Below are positions 34,822 to 45,237 of a stretch of DNA of 64,000 nt, in pieces. The notes beneath the pieces are model-generated. The model ran no database searches and had not been told where the DNA came from. It was given only the letters and a program-made list of their open reading frames with translations. Origin of the DNA: JACKDW01 sp964621785 (GTDB taxonomy: Bacteria; Myxococcota_A; Polyangia; Nannocystales; Nannocystaceae). Position numbers and translations under genes: made by a program. Each line of letters starts with the position of its first letter. Position 1 is the first letter of the stretch. The DNA is taken from positions 1-64,000 of the forward strand of contig CAZUPD010000033.1 in NCBI GenBank assembly GCA_964621785.1. The letters are read 5' to 3'.

Positions 34822-37356
34822 ATGCTGCCCAGTACAGCAGCCCGTCGTGTCTCGCGACGCACCCACTCGGTCGCCGTGGGCGGCACCGACGTCGGATGTC
34901 GAGTTCCTCGCCGGCTCGACACACCTGGGCTTCCTGGGACCGCGACGTTCGCAGCCACCGAGCCAAAAGATGTGCAAGCACCTAAATTGACGAGCACTCC
35001 GCAGGTGCGTCGGTCGGGCTCCAATGGTTTGTTCACATCTGCCCGGAGCCACGCACGACGAGTCGCGCGGGCGGGGATTGTGTGTAGCCTCCTGATGGTC
35101 AGCCTCGGCATGGCGTGGCGCGCTGAGGGTCAACCGGCGAGTGCTGAAAAGGTTGAAACGGCAACGACCCAAGGGACGTGGGACGCTTGGATCCCCAAAG
35201 GGCGTGAAGGACCTGTCCGAGCGTGGGTCGACGAAGCGCGTGCCGAAGTCGCGGGTGTACCGACGCTGGCGATCGAGATCGATCGCGATGTTGTGCATCT
35301 CGGTGCGACAAACTCCGCGGGCGAGAGTTTGTGGGTCCTGACCGTCGGACATCCGCTGTCGCCCCCGGACTATTTTGCCCGCCTCGATGCGGTTGCGCGT
35401 GTGGTGGTTCGGGTGTGCAAGGTCTGCGACGCCGAAACGCTGGCGCCGTCCCAGGCGTTGGCGGATGCACTTGTACGCCTGCGCGACGATCGCTACGGCG
35501 AGCAAATTTGGGAGACGCAGCAGCGCATGCACGGCCAGCAGCCCAAGGTGTTTCGTTGGCGCGATCCTGCTGTTGCACATACACCTGATGCGGTTCCAGA
35601 AATCGAAACGCCCCCGCCCGCATGGGATGCCGTCGTCATCGGCTGGGCGGGTGCAATCGTCCTGTGGTGGGTTTCTGTGGTTCTCCGGGTGCTCCGTCGT
35701 CGTCGCTCCGGTCGATCGGAGGACACATCCCACAAACGCCGGGGGGCCCACCTCGCAGCCGTGCTCGGCCTGGCCACGGTGGCGACACTGCTGCTTTCGC
35801 AGCCGTGGCCGTTGCACGAGCACAACACGTTTGTCGCCCGCGTGGACTGTGCGTTTTCGAATGCATGTACACACGACCCCGTCGGCCCGGCGTGGAGTGA
35901 TCCGACCTTCCGCGTCGTCGGATTCCTATTGCGATTGTTGCCGTCGTTCCACGTTCAAACGGGGGTGTTTTTTGGTCTGGCATTGTCGCTCTTCGCCGCA
36001 GGTTTGTTGTATATACTCACACAGCAGACCATTCCAAATCCGCAGGATCCGAGGTTTTCAGGTCATCGTATCGGCCTGTTGGCGGTTGCCCTGCTCGTGT
36101 TCCACCCCGTGTGGATGCGTGTGTCCGTCGCCGGAACGCTGTGGCCCTATACGCTCGTATGCGTACTGCTGGCCTGTGTCGCCGGGTTGGTTCACCGGCG
36201 GTCGGGCGATCCGTTGGCCGCGATCGCTGCGGTTGCCTCGCTGTGGCTTGCGTGCCAAAGCAACTTTGTCTGTCTCACACTCACCCCACTGGTACTGGCA
36301 TTTCCGCTGTGGCGAAGGCCCCAGACCTGGGCCTCCGTGGGTGGCTGGATCACGCTGCTCGGGCTCTACTTCGCCACGCTCGCGCCGGCGTTTGTTTCGG
36401 TACTCGAGCAGTTTGTCGGCACCACTGTCGGCGACGATGGCGGCGTTGCAGTCTTTGCCCAAAGGCTGCTGCACACCCAGTGGTTTGTGTGGTTCGACCC
36501 GCGGTTTTCCTCGCGCCTGCTGGCAGCGCCCGCCATCCTTGCAAGCCTATGGATCGGACGGAAGCTCGTCGTATTTGGGCCGCTCCTCTACGCGGGGCTC
36601 GCGGTCCATGTCGTTTTGTCACTGTTCGCCGCAGATATATTTGGTCTGAGCTATCCGGTGGGGTTGATCCACCATGTGTATATCCTACCATTTTGTGCCC
36701 TTTTGACCGCCGCTGGGGTCGGGTTTTTGATGCGTGGGCTCGCCTCGGTGCCGGGATTTGCCGCCCGTCGTACGCGAAATCGGGTGGTCGCGGTGTGGTT
36801 GGCGGCGGCTGTGCTCGGAGGTCTCGCTGCCCGGGAGGGCCACATCGCACTGACCCAAAGCCGCGTCCTCGAGCGGGAGCTGGCATTTTTGGCGGGTTCG
36901 TGGGGTGCGTTGCCGGACCATAATATTCTTGTAGTACCATCGACTTATGTCGAGCCGCTTCGGGGCCTTCGCCCAGATGGCGATCCGATCGGGGCCGAAT
37001 TCCCGCGCGAGGCCTATCGCGCGGCCATGCTGCAAAGCGGCCGCCCGCCCGGCCAAATTGTGCGACTACCCCAGTTGATGTCCGACCCGCCGACGACCGG
37101 CCGCGTGTTGTTGTACGTCGGCTCCTCGCTGCGCTCGTTTGCACCGACTGAAATCCGTGAGGGCGTGGTTCCAGACTCCCTCGAACGGCCCGAGCTCACG
37201 CAGCTGCGCGATCGTTTTACGCTCGAGCCGGTGTTGACCCGCGAGCTCGAGACACACCAGCACCCGGCGATCAGCCAACGCCTTGGAGCAGATCGCGTGC
37301 CGACGATCGAGCTCGGATTTTATTGGCTACACCCGCGGGAACACTCGGACCAGTAG
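34822..37356 (+). CDS. Large polytopic membrane protein, unknown function
   Basis: About 844 residues; the start is uncertain (ATG 34822 chosen, GTG 35005 also plausible because the first ~60 residues look poorly coding). A signal-like segment (GIVCSLLMVSLGMAWRAEG) precedes a ~150-residue soluble domain containing VVRVCKVCDAETLAPSQAL. Around ten hydrophobic segments follow between ~270 and ~660 (for example WDAVVIGWAGAIVLWWVSVV and IGLLAVALLVFHPVWMRV), then a ~170-residue soluble C-terminus (EGVVPDSLERPELTQLRDRF). The layout is like GT39/ArnT-type membrane proteins, but the expected early Asp-Asp/Glu motif is not obvious. Function not assigned. Confidence 0.75.
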   Translation: MLPSTAARRVSRRTHSVAVGGTDVGCRVPRRLDTPGLPGTATFAATEPKDVQAPKLTSTPQVRRSGSNGLFTSARSHARRVARAGIVCSLLMVSLGMAWRAEGQPASAEKVETATTQGTWDAWIPKGREGPVRAWVDEARAEVAGVPTLAIEIDRDVVHLGATNSAGESLWVLTVGHPLSPPDYFARLDAVARVVVRVCKVCDAETLAPSQALADALVRLRDDRYGEQIWETQQRMHGQQPKVFRWRDPAVAHTPDAVPEIETPPPAWDAVVIGWAGAIVLWWVSVVLRVLRRRRSGRSEDTSHKRRGAHLAAVLGLATVATLLLSQPWPLHEHNTFVARVDCAFSNACTHDPVGPAWSDPTFRVVGFLLRLLPSFHVQTGVFFGLALSLFAAGLLYILTQQTIPNPQDPRFSGHRIGLLAVALLVFHPVWMRVSVAGTLWPYTLVCVLLACVAGLVHRRSGDPLAAIAAVASLWLACQSNFVCLTLTPLVLAFPLWRRPQTWASVGGWITLLGLYFATLAPAFVSVLEQFVGTTVGDDGGVAVFAQRLLHTQWFVWFDPRFSSRLLAAPAILASLWIGRKLVVFGPLLYAGLAVHVVLSLFAADIFGLSYPVGLIHHVYILPFCALLTAAGVGFLMRGLASVPGFAARRTRNRVVAVWLAAAVLGGLAAREGHIALTQSRVLERELAFLAGSWGALPDHNILVVPSTYVEPLRGLRPDGDPIGAEFPREAYRAAMLQSGRPPGQIVRLPQLMSDPPTTGRVLLYVGSSLRSFAPTEIREGVVPDSLERPELTQLRDRFTLEPVLTRELETHQHPAISQRLGADRVPTIELGFYWLHPREHSDQ

Positions 37357-37582
37357 CGCCTGACTGTTCGTACAGGGAACACATGCGAAGGTCGAAGGCC
37401 GACAGATTCGAGCCCACTGTCGCCGAAATTCACCTGTCTGCATCTGCTGCTCCCGTGGCAAATCCCATTGTACAAGCACGTTTTTGCGGGCGATTCGGGG
37501 CACGGCCTGGTCGAAGTTGCGCGCACGGATTGTGGTGAGGGGGTTTCAATGCCGGCGCGGGTAGGCGTATCGTGGACCGCCG

Positions 37583-39811
37583 ATGGCCGAAGATGCAAGC
37601 AGCGAGGGTGGGGAGACCCCCGAGTCGCCTGGGCTCGTGAAATTCGGAACCTTCACCGGCGTGTTCACGCCCACTTTGCTGACCATCCTCGGCGTCATCA
37701 TGTATGTGCGCCTCGGCTGGGTCGTCGGCAATGCCGGGGTACTTGGCGGGTGGTTGGTGATGGGCGTGGCCATGGGGATCACCGCCTGTACAGCGCTCTC
37801 GCTGTCATCGATCGCCACCAATACGCGGATCGGGGCCGGTGGGCCCTACGCCATCATCTCCAAATCCCTCGGTCTCGAAGTCGGGGGAAGCATCGGCGTG
37901 CCCCTGTACCTCAGTCGCCCACTCGGGGTGGCGATGTACATCTTTGGGTTTCGCGAGGGGTGGTTGTGGATTTTCCCGGACCATCCGGCATTGGTCGTCG
38001 ATTTCATTGTATTTGCAGCAATTTTCTTGATCTCCTACGCCAGTGCCAACCTGGCGTTTCGCGTGCAGTACATGATTATGGCGATCATCGCCGCCTCGTT
38101 GGTGGCGATTTTTGCCAGTCCGGATGTATTTCAAAACCCCCACGAGGTTCAGTGGTTTGGCGACTACCCCGGGTTTCCCGAAAATGGATTTGCCGGGATC
38201 GACTTTTGGATCGTGTTTGCTGTGTTTTTTCCGGCGACCACCGGAATTCTTGCAGGTGCAAATATGTCCGGGGACCTCGAAAACCCGCGTCGTTCGATCC
38301 CGGTAGGGACGCTGTGGGCGGTGGTGGTCTCGTCGATCATTTATTTCGCCCTGGCCTGGTACGCCGGACGCATGGCGTCGGCCGAAGAATTGGCCGGTGA
38401 CTACAACATCTTGATCGATCGTTCGCTGTTTCCCCCGGCGGTGTTGGCCGGGCTTTTGGGGGCGACATTCTCCTCCGCCCTGGCCTCTGCCGTCGGTGGT
38501 CCACGGATTCTGATGGCGATGGCGCAGCACAAGTTGCTGCCCAAAAGCGACGCCTTGGGCAAGGTCGCCGACAACGGTGAGCCGCGCAACGCGATCCTCG
38601 TGACAGCTGTCCTCTCGTTCATCTGCATGATGATGCGTGACCTCAACGCGATCGCCCCGCTGGTGACGATGTTCTTTTTGATCACCTATTTGGTCATCAA
38701 CATCGTGTTGTTGGTCGAACGCAGCCTGGGTCTCGTCGCGTTTCGGCCGACACTGGCGGTCCCGCAGATCGTTCCGTTTTTGGGGGCACTCGGGTGCATT
38801 TTTTCGATGTTTATCGTCAGCCCGACCTTTGGCCTCATCGCCGTCGGTACGGTGCTGGCGATCTATATCTGGCTTTTACGCCGGGGAGTCGGGGCCGAGT
38901 CTGGGGATGTGCGGTCGACCGCGTTTTCGGCCCTGGCCGAGTGGGCAGCGGCCAAGGTGACCGCCATGGGCCAAAACGATGTGCGAGGGTGGAAGCCCAA
39001 CCTGTTTGTCCCAGTCAGCGATGCCGCCGAGTTGCGCGGGGAATTTCCGTTTTTACTCGACGTGTGCAAGCCCGAAGGTTCGGTCAAGCTGTTTGCCTAC
39101 GGCGATGACACTGCGATGGTCCAGCGGCTCGAGACCCCGATCGCCAAACTCGGGCGGGCGTTTCAAGAAGAAGGTGTACTTGCAACCTGGGCGGTGATCG
39201 AAGCGAGTGATGCATTCGCCGCCATTTCCTACGGTCTCCAAACACTCAAATCCTCGTTTTTTAGACCCAATGTGATGTTCTTTTCGCTTCCCCGCGACGG
39301 TCGTCGCGAGCTCGCACTGCAGGTGATCGAACAGGGTCGACAATCCAAGGTCGGGCTGTTGGTGTTGGGGATGCATCCGAAGGCGGGCATGGGACAGCGC
39401 AAGGTCGTCAACCTGTGGCTGTTTCCCGGCAAGCCGGGGATCGAAGGGGTCGAGGAGGCATTTGCCCGTGGCAACCTCAACCTGCGGCTCCTGATGGGGT
39501 ACCGGTTGATGCGTTCGTGGGGGGCCGAGCTCAACCTCATCACAGTTGTGCCGAACGAGGAACAGGTGGCCGAGGCGATGGGGTTTTTGGAGACACTGTG
39601 CGACCTGACCCGGATCCCGACGTGCGCCGATCGGATCGTCCTCGTCGGGTCGTTCGACGATTGTATCGAACGGGCGCCCCAGTGTGATCTCGACCTGTTT
39701 GGCATGCACCACGAAAACGTCGACTTCGCGTTCATGGAACGGATGGTCGAGGTCACCCAGTCGTCGTGCCTGTTTGTGGCTGACTCGGGACATGAGTCGG
39801 CGCTAGCCTGA
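37583..39811 (+). CDS. SLC12/cation-chloride cotransporter-like APC-superfamily transporter
   Basis: 742 residues. It starts with an acidic cytoplasmic segment, then GTFTGVFTPTLLTILGVIMYVRLGWVVG, the conserved first helix of the cation-chloride cotransporter family. AGANMSGDLENPRRSIP-like sequence (the loop before helix 7), IGAGGPYAIISKSLGLEVGG and about twelve hydrophobic segments follow to ~residue 440. The C-terminal ~290 residues form a cytoplasmic domain with alternating strands and helices (FPFLLDVCKPEGSVKLFAYGDD, GLLVLGMHPKAG), comparable to the regulatory C-terminus of the family. It probably cotransports K+/Na+ with chloride, or amino acids. Confidence 0.92.
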   Translation: MAEDASSEGGETPESPGLVKFGTFTGVFTPTLLTILGVIMYVRLGWVVGNAGVLGGWLVMGVAMGITACTALSLSSIATNTRIGAGGPYAIISKSLGLEVGGSIGVPLYLSRPLGVAMYIFGFREGWLWIFPDHPALVVDFIVFAAIFLISYASANLAFRVQYMIMAIIAASLVAIFASPDVFQNPHEVQWFGDYPGFPENGFAGIDFWIVFAVFFPATTGILAGANMSGDLENPRRSIPVGTLWAVVVSSIIYFALAWYAGRMASAEELAGDYNILIDRSLFPPAVLAGLLGATFSSALASAVGGPRILMAMAQHKLLPKSDALGKVADNGEPRNAILVTAVLSFICMMMRDLNAIAPLVTMFFLITYLVINIVLLVERSLGLVAFRPTLAVPQIVPFLGALGCIFSMFIVSPTFGLIAVGTVLAIYIWLLRRGVGAESGDVRSTAFSALAEWAAAKVTAMGQNDVRGWKPNLFVPVSDAAELRGEFPFLLDVCKPEGSVKLFAYGDDTAMVQRLETPIAKLGRAFQEEGVLATWAVIEASDAFAAISYGLQTLKSSFFRPNVMFFSLPRDGRRELALQVIEQGRQSKVGLLVLGMHPKAGMGQRKVVNLWLFPGKPGIEGVEEAFARGNLNLRLLMGYRLMRSWGAELNLITVVPNEEQVAEAMGFLETLCDLTRIPTCADRIVLVGSFDDCIERAPQCDLDLFGMHHENVDFAFMERMVEVTQSSCLFVADSGHESALA

Positions 39812-39889
39812 GCGCCAGTTCGCTTCTAGGCGAATAGGCGGACCGGCCCCGCACGCGCAGGACCCTCGCCTCGCCTTTCGTGTGACCAT

Positions 39890-40771
39890 TTAGGACGGTG
39901 CACAAATTTCCACAGCCTGATCGGAGTAGAAAAATGCCTCGACGTCACCAACGGAGCAGTATCCGATATAGAGGTAGACAAGCTCCCCAATCGACATATC
40001 CTGGGCTTCGAACAGAATCGAGCCCCAACCCCACCCGATACCGTGACACGGCTCGGGTGTTCCGAGGTCGAGGATCACAATCGGGTCTTCGCGTACATTG
40101 AGGACGTTTGCTTGGTCTGGGAGGGACATTTCGGCCGCCACACGTGAAAGCATTCGTCCAGCTTCGATATTCGCCTCAATGATGCCACCATTTTCGGCGT
40201 CGATGAGCTCATTGCCAGAGTTCTCGTCGGACCACGCCATGTAGTAGTCGTCGACAAAGGGCTCAAAGTCCTTCACTTCGGTGGCGGTCCCTGGCATGGC
40301 GTCGTTGCTATACTTTGCGAGAAACGAGTCGAGAAGTGCGTGGGGCGGAAGTTCATCCTCGCCTAGGCAGCAGACGTCGTTTTCGTCACACACTCCTTCG
40401 GTCGTGTCACTTTCGCTTGTGTCATCGTCCGTCGTACTCTCATCCGTCGTTGCGTCGTCGGTCGTGTCACTGTCGGAAGTGCTTCCGGTTGTGGGATCGG
40501 TTTCACCGGAGGTTGGACCCTCCGTTGGATCTTCGGAGTCGGTCGAATCTGTTGTCGGTGACCCTGTTTCTGACCCCGATGTGGTCTCGTTACCACTCCC
40601 TCCATCAGTGTCACTTTCAGTGCCCGGATCGGCTGTTCCCGTGGTTTCTTCGACTCCCGTTGTGGGAACAGTTGCAGTTGTTGTAGACATTTCGCTGTCG
40701 GATGTGCCCTGTGCGCACGCACTCAGACAGCCGACGAGTAACAAAAAACGTGTTTTGTAGCTATTGTACAT
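39890..40771 (-). CDS. Lipoprotein with long Thr/Ser/Asp linker
   Basis: 293 residues; GGAGGTGAAGG lies directly before the ATG. MYNSYKTRFLLLVGCLSAC is a lipoprotein signal. A ~110-residue linker of Thr, Ser, Asp, Glu and Gly follows. The C-terminal ~170 residues start GVCDENDVCCLGEDELPPHALL and contain VDDYYMAWSDENSGNELIDAE, DPIVILDLGTPEPCHGIGWGWG and LVYLYIGYCSVGDVEAFFYSD. I recognise no family. The DNA is less GC-rich than the core genes to its left. The signal region resembles that of the lipoprotein at 7918-8727. Confidence 0.8.
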   Translation of the reverse strand: MYNSYKTRFLLLVGCLSACAQGTSDSEMSTTTATVPTTGVEETTGTADPGTESDTDGGSGNETTSGSETGSPTTDSTDSEDPTEGPTSGETDPTTGSTSDSDTTDDATTDESTTDDDTSESDTTEGVCDENDVCCLGEDELPPHALLDSFLAKYSNDAMPGTATEVKDFEPFVDDYYMAWSDENSGNELIDAENGGIIEANIEAGRMLSRVAAEMSLPDQANVLNVREDPIVILDLGTPEPCHGIGWGWGSILFEAQDMSIGELVYLYIGYCSVGDVEAFFYSDQAVEICAPS

Positions 40772-40905
40772 CCTTCACCTCCACAAATTACCATCGATCG
40801 GTATCGACCGTGGCGAGCCCCAAGTACGATCAGAGTCTCCCTGAACCGATTGGCGTGGGCATCGGCAGAATTACGGATGCGCTGCAGGCTTTGTGGTTGA
40901 AAAGG

Positions 40906-41751
40906 TCAACCGGCTCGCGGGCTTGTGGGCGATTGCGTGTGGGTCGTGGATTGTGATTGACAGGTGGTGCGAAGTTGCCCGCGATACAGGCGCACGGCTC
41001 GGATAAGGGCGCCAAACCCCTCATAGTGCCAGAAAATTGCATAGGGCACTTCCGTGCCGGTGTAGTCTGTCACCGAGGCAACGGTATCCGCACAGTCAGG
41101 GTCGAAGGGCGTGATTTCAGTAATGTCCCAGGCGTTGATACCTCGGTCGCTCGGAAGTTCTCCGTCGCCACCGAGCGGCGCTGTATGGATGTCTGCGGGT
41201 TGCCCTCGGCTCTTGTCGAGGAGCGGACCTTGCAGTGGCACACTGTCTGCGAGGTCGATGACCGCATTCAACGTACAGCCGCTGTCGTTGAGGCTGATCA
41301 GGAAAAATTCGAATTGCTGTTGTATTGGAAAGTCGCCGAGGTAGTAATCGAGGTAGAGAATCAGACGGTCGTCAGGGGCGAACTCCTCCGTATTAATCTG
41401 CTGTAGGTAGTGGGTACTTGGGCTGGCTCCCGAAAGCGGGAATGGTAGCTGTCCCGTTGTCCAGACTTGGTGATCGAGCACCCATTTGGGGCTACACTCT
41501 GGGTCATCATCACCTGAACTTCCAGACATTGTGTCGAAGTCATCATCACCTGTTTCAGTGGTGTCGACGCTTCCTTCTGTCAGTAGGACCGTTGTGGACG
41601 AGGTTGTGGCGATGTCGGAGATCGAGTCAGGCGACGAGGAGCACCCGCTGGTCGTGAGTCCGAGGACTATCGCGAATGTGGTGCGAAATTGTACGGAGCC
41701 ACGACAACTCGGCAGTTTTCTACGTCGACCACCGTGGTGCCGATGAAACAT
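40906..41751 (-). CDS. Lipoprotein, unknown function
   Basis: 281 residues from the ATG at 41751; the true start could be slightly different because the signal core (RTTFAIVLGLTTSGC) begins ~22 residues in. A Ser/Asp/Thr-rich stretch precedes the domain ECSPKWVLDHQVWTTGQLPFPL, DRLILYLDYYLGDFPIQQQFEFFLIS and EVPYAIFWHYEGFGALIRAVRLY. No known family. It diverges from the TPR kinase; the 270-bp gap between them shows no gene. Confidence 0.75.
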   Translation of the reverse strand: MFHRHHGGRRRKLPSCRGSVQFRTTFAIVLGLTTSGCSSSPDSISDIATTSSTTVLLTEGSVDTTETGDDDFDTMSGSSGDDDPECSPKWVLDHQVWTTGQLPFPLSGASPSTHYLQQINTEEFAPDDRLILYLDYYLGDFPIQQQFEFFLISLNDSGCTLNAVIDLADSVPLQGPLLDKSRGQPADIHTAPLGGDGELPSDRGINAWDITEITPFDPDCADTVASVTDYTGTEVPYAIFWHYEGFGALIRAVRLYRGQLRTTCQSQSTTHTQSPTSPRAG

Positions 41752-42020
41752 TCGCTCACGAGCATCAGACTGAAGTACATCACAGGGGGGGCGCATCGGA
41801 GAGTGGTCGATCATGGGCTTGGCGAAACGCAAGAGTACCGACTCACAATCGCACAGCATCGTCAAAACTACGGTTGTTCGCAATTGCGGGACAACAGTTC
41901 GGTCGCCTACGCAATTTTACGGATGGCGAGGGTTGCGGTTGATGCCCCATCCTATGTCCACGCGGCGTCAATTGTTTCCGACCCCTGCGCGTTCGTGCCA
42001 AAATCTAATGATTCGGGGAA

Positions 42021-44612
42021 ATGATGCGTTTCGATAATGAGCATGAGACGACTCGAGATGCAACGACACCAGAAGGGCTGCCAGCGAGGAAACCACACCG
42101 GGGAGAGCCAATCGGACGGTTTGTGATCTTGGAGCTGCGGGGGGAGGGCGCGATGGGTGAAGTCTACGCCGCCTACGACCCTGAGTTGGACAGGAGGGTG
42201 GCGGTGAAGCGGTTGCGCGCGGGCGGAGAGCAGGGGCGAAGGCTTGTGCGGGAAGCACGGGCTCTTGCCCGCCTCAACCACGAAAATGTCATCACTGTTT
42301 ACGACGTAGGTGTGTCAGGGGAGCAAGTGTTCCTGGCGATGGAGTTGGTTGAAGGGCACGAGCTCGGTGTCTGGCTCGAGAAGCATCGCGGGGATTGGAA
42401 TGCGATATGTGAGGTATTTGCAAAAGCCGGGCGAGGATTAGCAGCAGCGCATACCGCAGGGTTGGTGCACCGAGATTTCAAGCCGGCAAACGTTGTGGTG
42501 GGTGAACGACGCGGTGTGAAGGTGGTCGACTTTGGCCTTGCCGTCGAAGGGGGAGAACATGGGGGCGGGGGGACCCCTGCGTATATGGCACCCGAAGTTG
42601 TTCATGGCGGCCTGGTCGAGGCAAGTGCCGATATCTACTCGTTTAGCGTGTCCTTGTTTGAGGCTTTGTACGGACACAGGCCGTTTTCGGGGGAGGATCG
42701 CGAGACGTTGCAGGCCGCGAAGTTGAGGGGACCTCAAGTGGCCGACGCACAAGTTCCGCGTGGTTTGCAACGAGTGGTGGAACAGGGACTCGCGGTCGAT
42801 CCCCACAAACGGTTCGCGTCGATGGATGAAATGGTACGCGAGCTCGAACGATACCCGCGCCACAGACGGCGGAACCGTCGCTGGGGGATCGGAGGATTGG
42901 TGGCGAGCCTAGGGCTCGGTGTGTGGTTGTGGAGCGGTTCGGATTCTCCGGCAGAAGACGGGAGGCGCCAGGTGGAGGCGGTCTGGTCAACGCAGGTCAG
43001 ACAGCAGGTACGCGAGGTCTTGGTGGCCCAGGGGGAGGAGGCATCGTGGGGGCGCGTCGAACCGATTTTGGATGACTATACAAGTGAGTGGTTGGGGGGA
43101 TACGTCGACGCGCGGCAGGCGACCGAGGTGCGGGGCGAACAGTCCGTGGCGCTGATGGATCTACGAATCGGATGCCTTCGCTCGCGACTGTCCGAGCTGC
43201 GAGCGCTGATCGACCAGCTGAGGAAGGCAAAGCACCTCGCGCCCGATGCTGCTGTCCGGGCCGCATCGAGTCTGACACCTCTGGCGAGTTGCAGCGACGT
43301 GGATGTGTTGTCCGAAGCGGTTCGCCCCCCCCCTGCTGAGGTCGCGGAGCAGGTTGCTGCCCTTCGGGAACAACTCGATACCGCTGAGGCTCTCGAACGA
43401 CTTGGCCACTACAAAGAAGGACTCGAGCTTGCCGAGTCGATCGCCACACAGGCACGGCACATCGGGTATGAGCCCTTGTTGGCCGAGGCTCTGTTTGAGC
43501 TCGGGGTCCTGCGCCGAACCACTGGCGACGATGTCTCCGCCGAGGAGCTTGTACTTGCAAGTAGTGAGCTGGCCGAGCGGAGCGGACATAGGACGATCGA
43601 GGCTCTCACTGCGGTCGAGATGTTCTTCTTGCTCGGTAGCTATCACTCGCGGTTTACCGAGGCGAAGTTGTGGGGATGGCATGCGCGAGGTGCTGTATTT
43701 CGCAAAGGTGTGCCCGAATACGTCAAGGCGGGGATGTTGGAAGTCCAGGGACTCGTCGCGTACAAGATGGGGGACTACGACACGGCGCGACAGGCCTATC
43801 TCTCCGCACTCGAGATGCCCGAGCGGGGAGCGAAGCTCGACCGTGCTGTGACTCTGTACAACCTCGCGTGGCTCGACGTGAAAATGGATCGTGTGGATGA
43901 TGCGCTGCGCCACGCAGAGCGGGCCTACGAACTGGCGAAGGAGTATGAAGCCCACCATCCGTCGGTCGGGCGTTCGCTGATCCAGCTCGGGAGTATCTAT
44001 CTGCGCCAGGGTGATGTCGATATCTCGATCGATTGCTTGCGGCAGGCGTTGACGATTGTCGAAGAAGTCTACGGCCCAGATGACCCATTTGTGGCGCGCG
44101 CAAACAACAGCCTAGGGTTGGCGTTAGCGAGTCACGGGCAGCTTGCACAGGGGGAGTTTTATTGCAACCAGGCACTCTCGGTACTGCTCCGTGGTGACAA
44201 TCTTGCGGCTGCAGCGGCCTTGTCCGCATTGGGATATATCCGTCGGCGCGCGGGAGATCATGTGACCGCCGAGTGGCACTTTCGCCGTTCGCTCGAACTG
44301 CAAGAGTCGTTGCTTGGGCCTCATCACGCCGACGTGGCGCGAGCGTTGTGGGAAACTGCTGATGAGCTCGTGTGTCTCAATCGGTGCGAGGAGGCTCGCG
44401 GCTTGCTCGAACGTTCCGCCGACATCTACGCCAAAGCAGGGCTGGCAGCGACGTCATGGGGCGCAGGTGTGCAACAAAGCCGAGCGCAGGCCCTCCAGTG
44501 CCTCGGTCGGTCGGCGGAGGCTGCCGACGTTCTCGCCGCGCAGCGCGTAGCTCTAAAAAATCAGCTGTCACGCCCCGGAGTGGATACCGTGTGTAGTACG
44601 CCGGGTTTTTGA
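42021..44612 (+). CDS. Ser/Thr protein kinase with transmembrane segment and TPR repeats
   Basis: 863 residues; GGGGAA precedes the ATG at 42021. The kinase domain (~31-275) has LRGEGAMGEVYAAYD, VAVKRLRAG, HRDFKPANVVV (Arg-Asp active loop), VVDFGLAVE and GTPAYMAPEV. One hydrophobic segment (WGIGGLVASLGLGVWLW) lies near residue 295. The rest contains tetratricopeptide repeats (for example ALFELGVLRRTTGDDVSAEELV, SLIQLGSIYLRQGDVDISIDCL and NNSLGLALASHGQLAQGEFYC), a protein-binding platform. This kinase-TPR layout is common in myxobacteria. It ends 1 bp from the convergent FHA-LuxR gene; FHA domains bind phosphothreonine, so a kinase-regulator link is attractive but unproven. Confidence 0.95.
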   Translation: MMRFDNEHETTRDATTPEGLPARKPHRGEPIGRFVILELRGEGAMGEVYAAYDPELDRRVAVKRLRAGGEQGRRLVREARALARLNHENVITVYDVGVSGEQVFLAMELVEGHELGVWLEKHRGDWNAICEVFAKAGRGLAAAHTAGLVHRDFKPANVVVGERRGVKVVDFGLAVEGGEHGGGGTPAYMAPEVVHGGLVEASADIYSFSVSLFEALYGHRPFSGEDRETLQAAKLRGPQVADAQVPRGLQRVVEQGLAVDPHKRFASMDEMVRELERYPRHRRRNRRWGIGGLVASLGLGVWLWSGSDSPAEDGRRQVEAVWSTQVRQQVREVLVAQGEEASWGRVEPILDDYTSEWLGGYVDARQATEVRGEQSVALMDLRIGCLRSRLSELRALIDQLRKAKHLAPDAAVRAASSLTPLASCSDVDVLSEAVRPPPAEVAEQVAALREQLDTAEALERLGHYKEGLELAESIATQARHIGYEPLLAEALFELGVLRRTTGDDVSAEELVLASSELAERSGHRTIEALTAVEMFFLLGSYHSRFTEAKLWGWHARGAVFRKGVPEYVKAGMLEVQGLVAYKMGDYDTARQAYLSALEMPERGAKLDRAVTLYNLAWLDVKMDRVDDALRHAERAYELAKEYEAHHPSVGRSLIQLGSIYLRQGDVDISIDCLRQALTIVEEVYGPDDPFVARANNSLGLALASHGQLAQGEFYCNQALSVLLRGDNLAAAAALSALGYIRRRAGDHVTAEWHFRRSLELQESLLGPHHADVARALWETADELVCLNRCEEARGLLERSADIYAKAGLAATSWGAGVQQSRAQALQCLGRSAEAADVLAAQRVALKNQLSRPGVDTVCSTPGF

Positions 44613-44613
44613 C

Positions 44614-45237
44614 TCACTCTGGATCAACGAGGTCGGCCTCGACGATCAGGCGGGTCAACGCCGCGCGGGAGTTGATTTCGAGTCGCTCATAGATATGATC
44701 GAGGTGGCTTGTGATGGTGCGGGTTCGGATCCCCAACTTTTCGGCGATCTCTGAGCTTGTCAGGCCGTTGGCGACGAGGCGGGCAACTTCGAGCTGTCGG
44801 GTTGTCAACGGCAGTGCAGCTAGACTTTTACGTTTGGGAATTTCGTAGGCAAATCGCAGTACAAGCTCCGGGCCCACTTGAATCCGGTCTCCATCCCGCA
44901 ACGCGACGAGCTCGATCGGCGAACCGTTGACATACGTGCCGTTGGTCGAGCCGAGGTCGAGCAGTGAGACGAGGCCATCGCTGGCTCGGAGGAACTCCGC
45001 ATGTCGTCGAGAGACCCCACGGTCGGTAAAGCACAACGGTGCGTGTTTGTCGCGCCCGACGAGTGTCTTGGGTTCTCGAAGCCAGTGTTTCTCACCTTTG
45101 CGCAGGCCGAGTTCTACGCGAAGCCGCGGCTCTGCGTGGGGAGGTCGTCGGTGGATTTTCACCGGCCGCTGTGAGGTCTCGTCGTCGAACGCCACTATCC
45201 GAGTATACCTCGTGCAGCTACGGGAGCGACCCGCCAT
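44614..45237 (-). CDS. FHA domain-LuxR-type transcriptional regulator
   Basis: 207 residues from the ATG at 45237; an in-frame start at 45276 would add 13 residues. Residues ~40-130 form an FHA domain (VGRDKHAPLCFTDRGVSRRHAEF, LDLGSTNGTYVNGSPIEL), with the Arg, Ser-Arg-His and Asn-Gly residues that bind phosphothreonine. Residues ~145-205 form a LuxR/GerE helix-turn-helix (LTTRQLEVARLVANGLTSSEI, AEKLGIRTRTITSHLDHIYERL). It is thus a DNA-binding protein likely controlled by a Ser/Thr kinase. It lies between the TPR kinase (convergent) and the PKS gene (divergent, 254-bp shared upstream region), so it is the best candidate regulator of the biosynthetic genes. Confidence 0.92.
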   Translation of the reverse strand: MAGRSRSCTRYTRIVAFDDETSQRPVKIHRRPPHAEPRLRVELGLRKGEKHWLREPKTLVGRDKHAPLCFTDRGVSRRHAEFLRASDGLVSLLDLGSTNGTYVNGSPIELVALRDGDRIQVGPELVLRFAYEIPKRKSLAALPLTTRQLEVARLVANGLTSSEIAEKLGIRTRTITSHLDHIYERLEINSRAALTRLIVEADLVDPE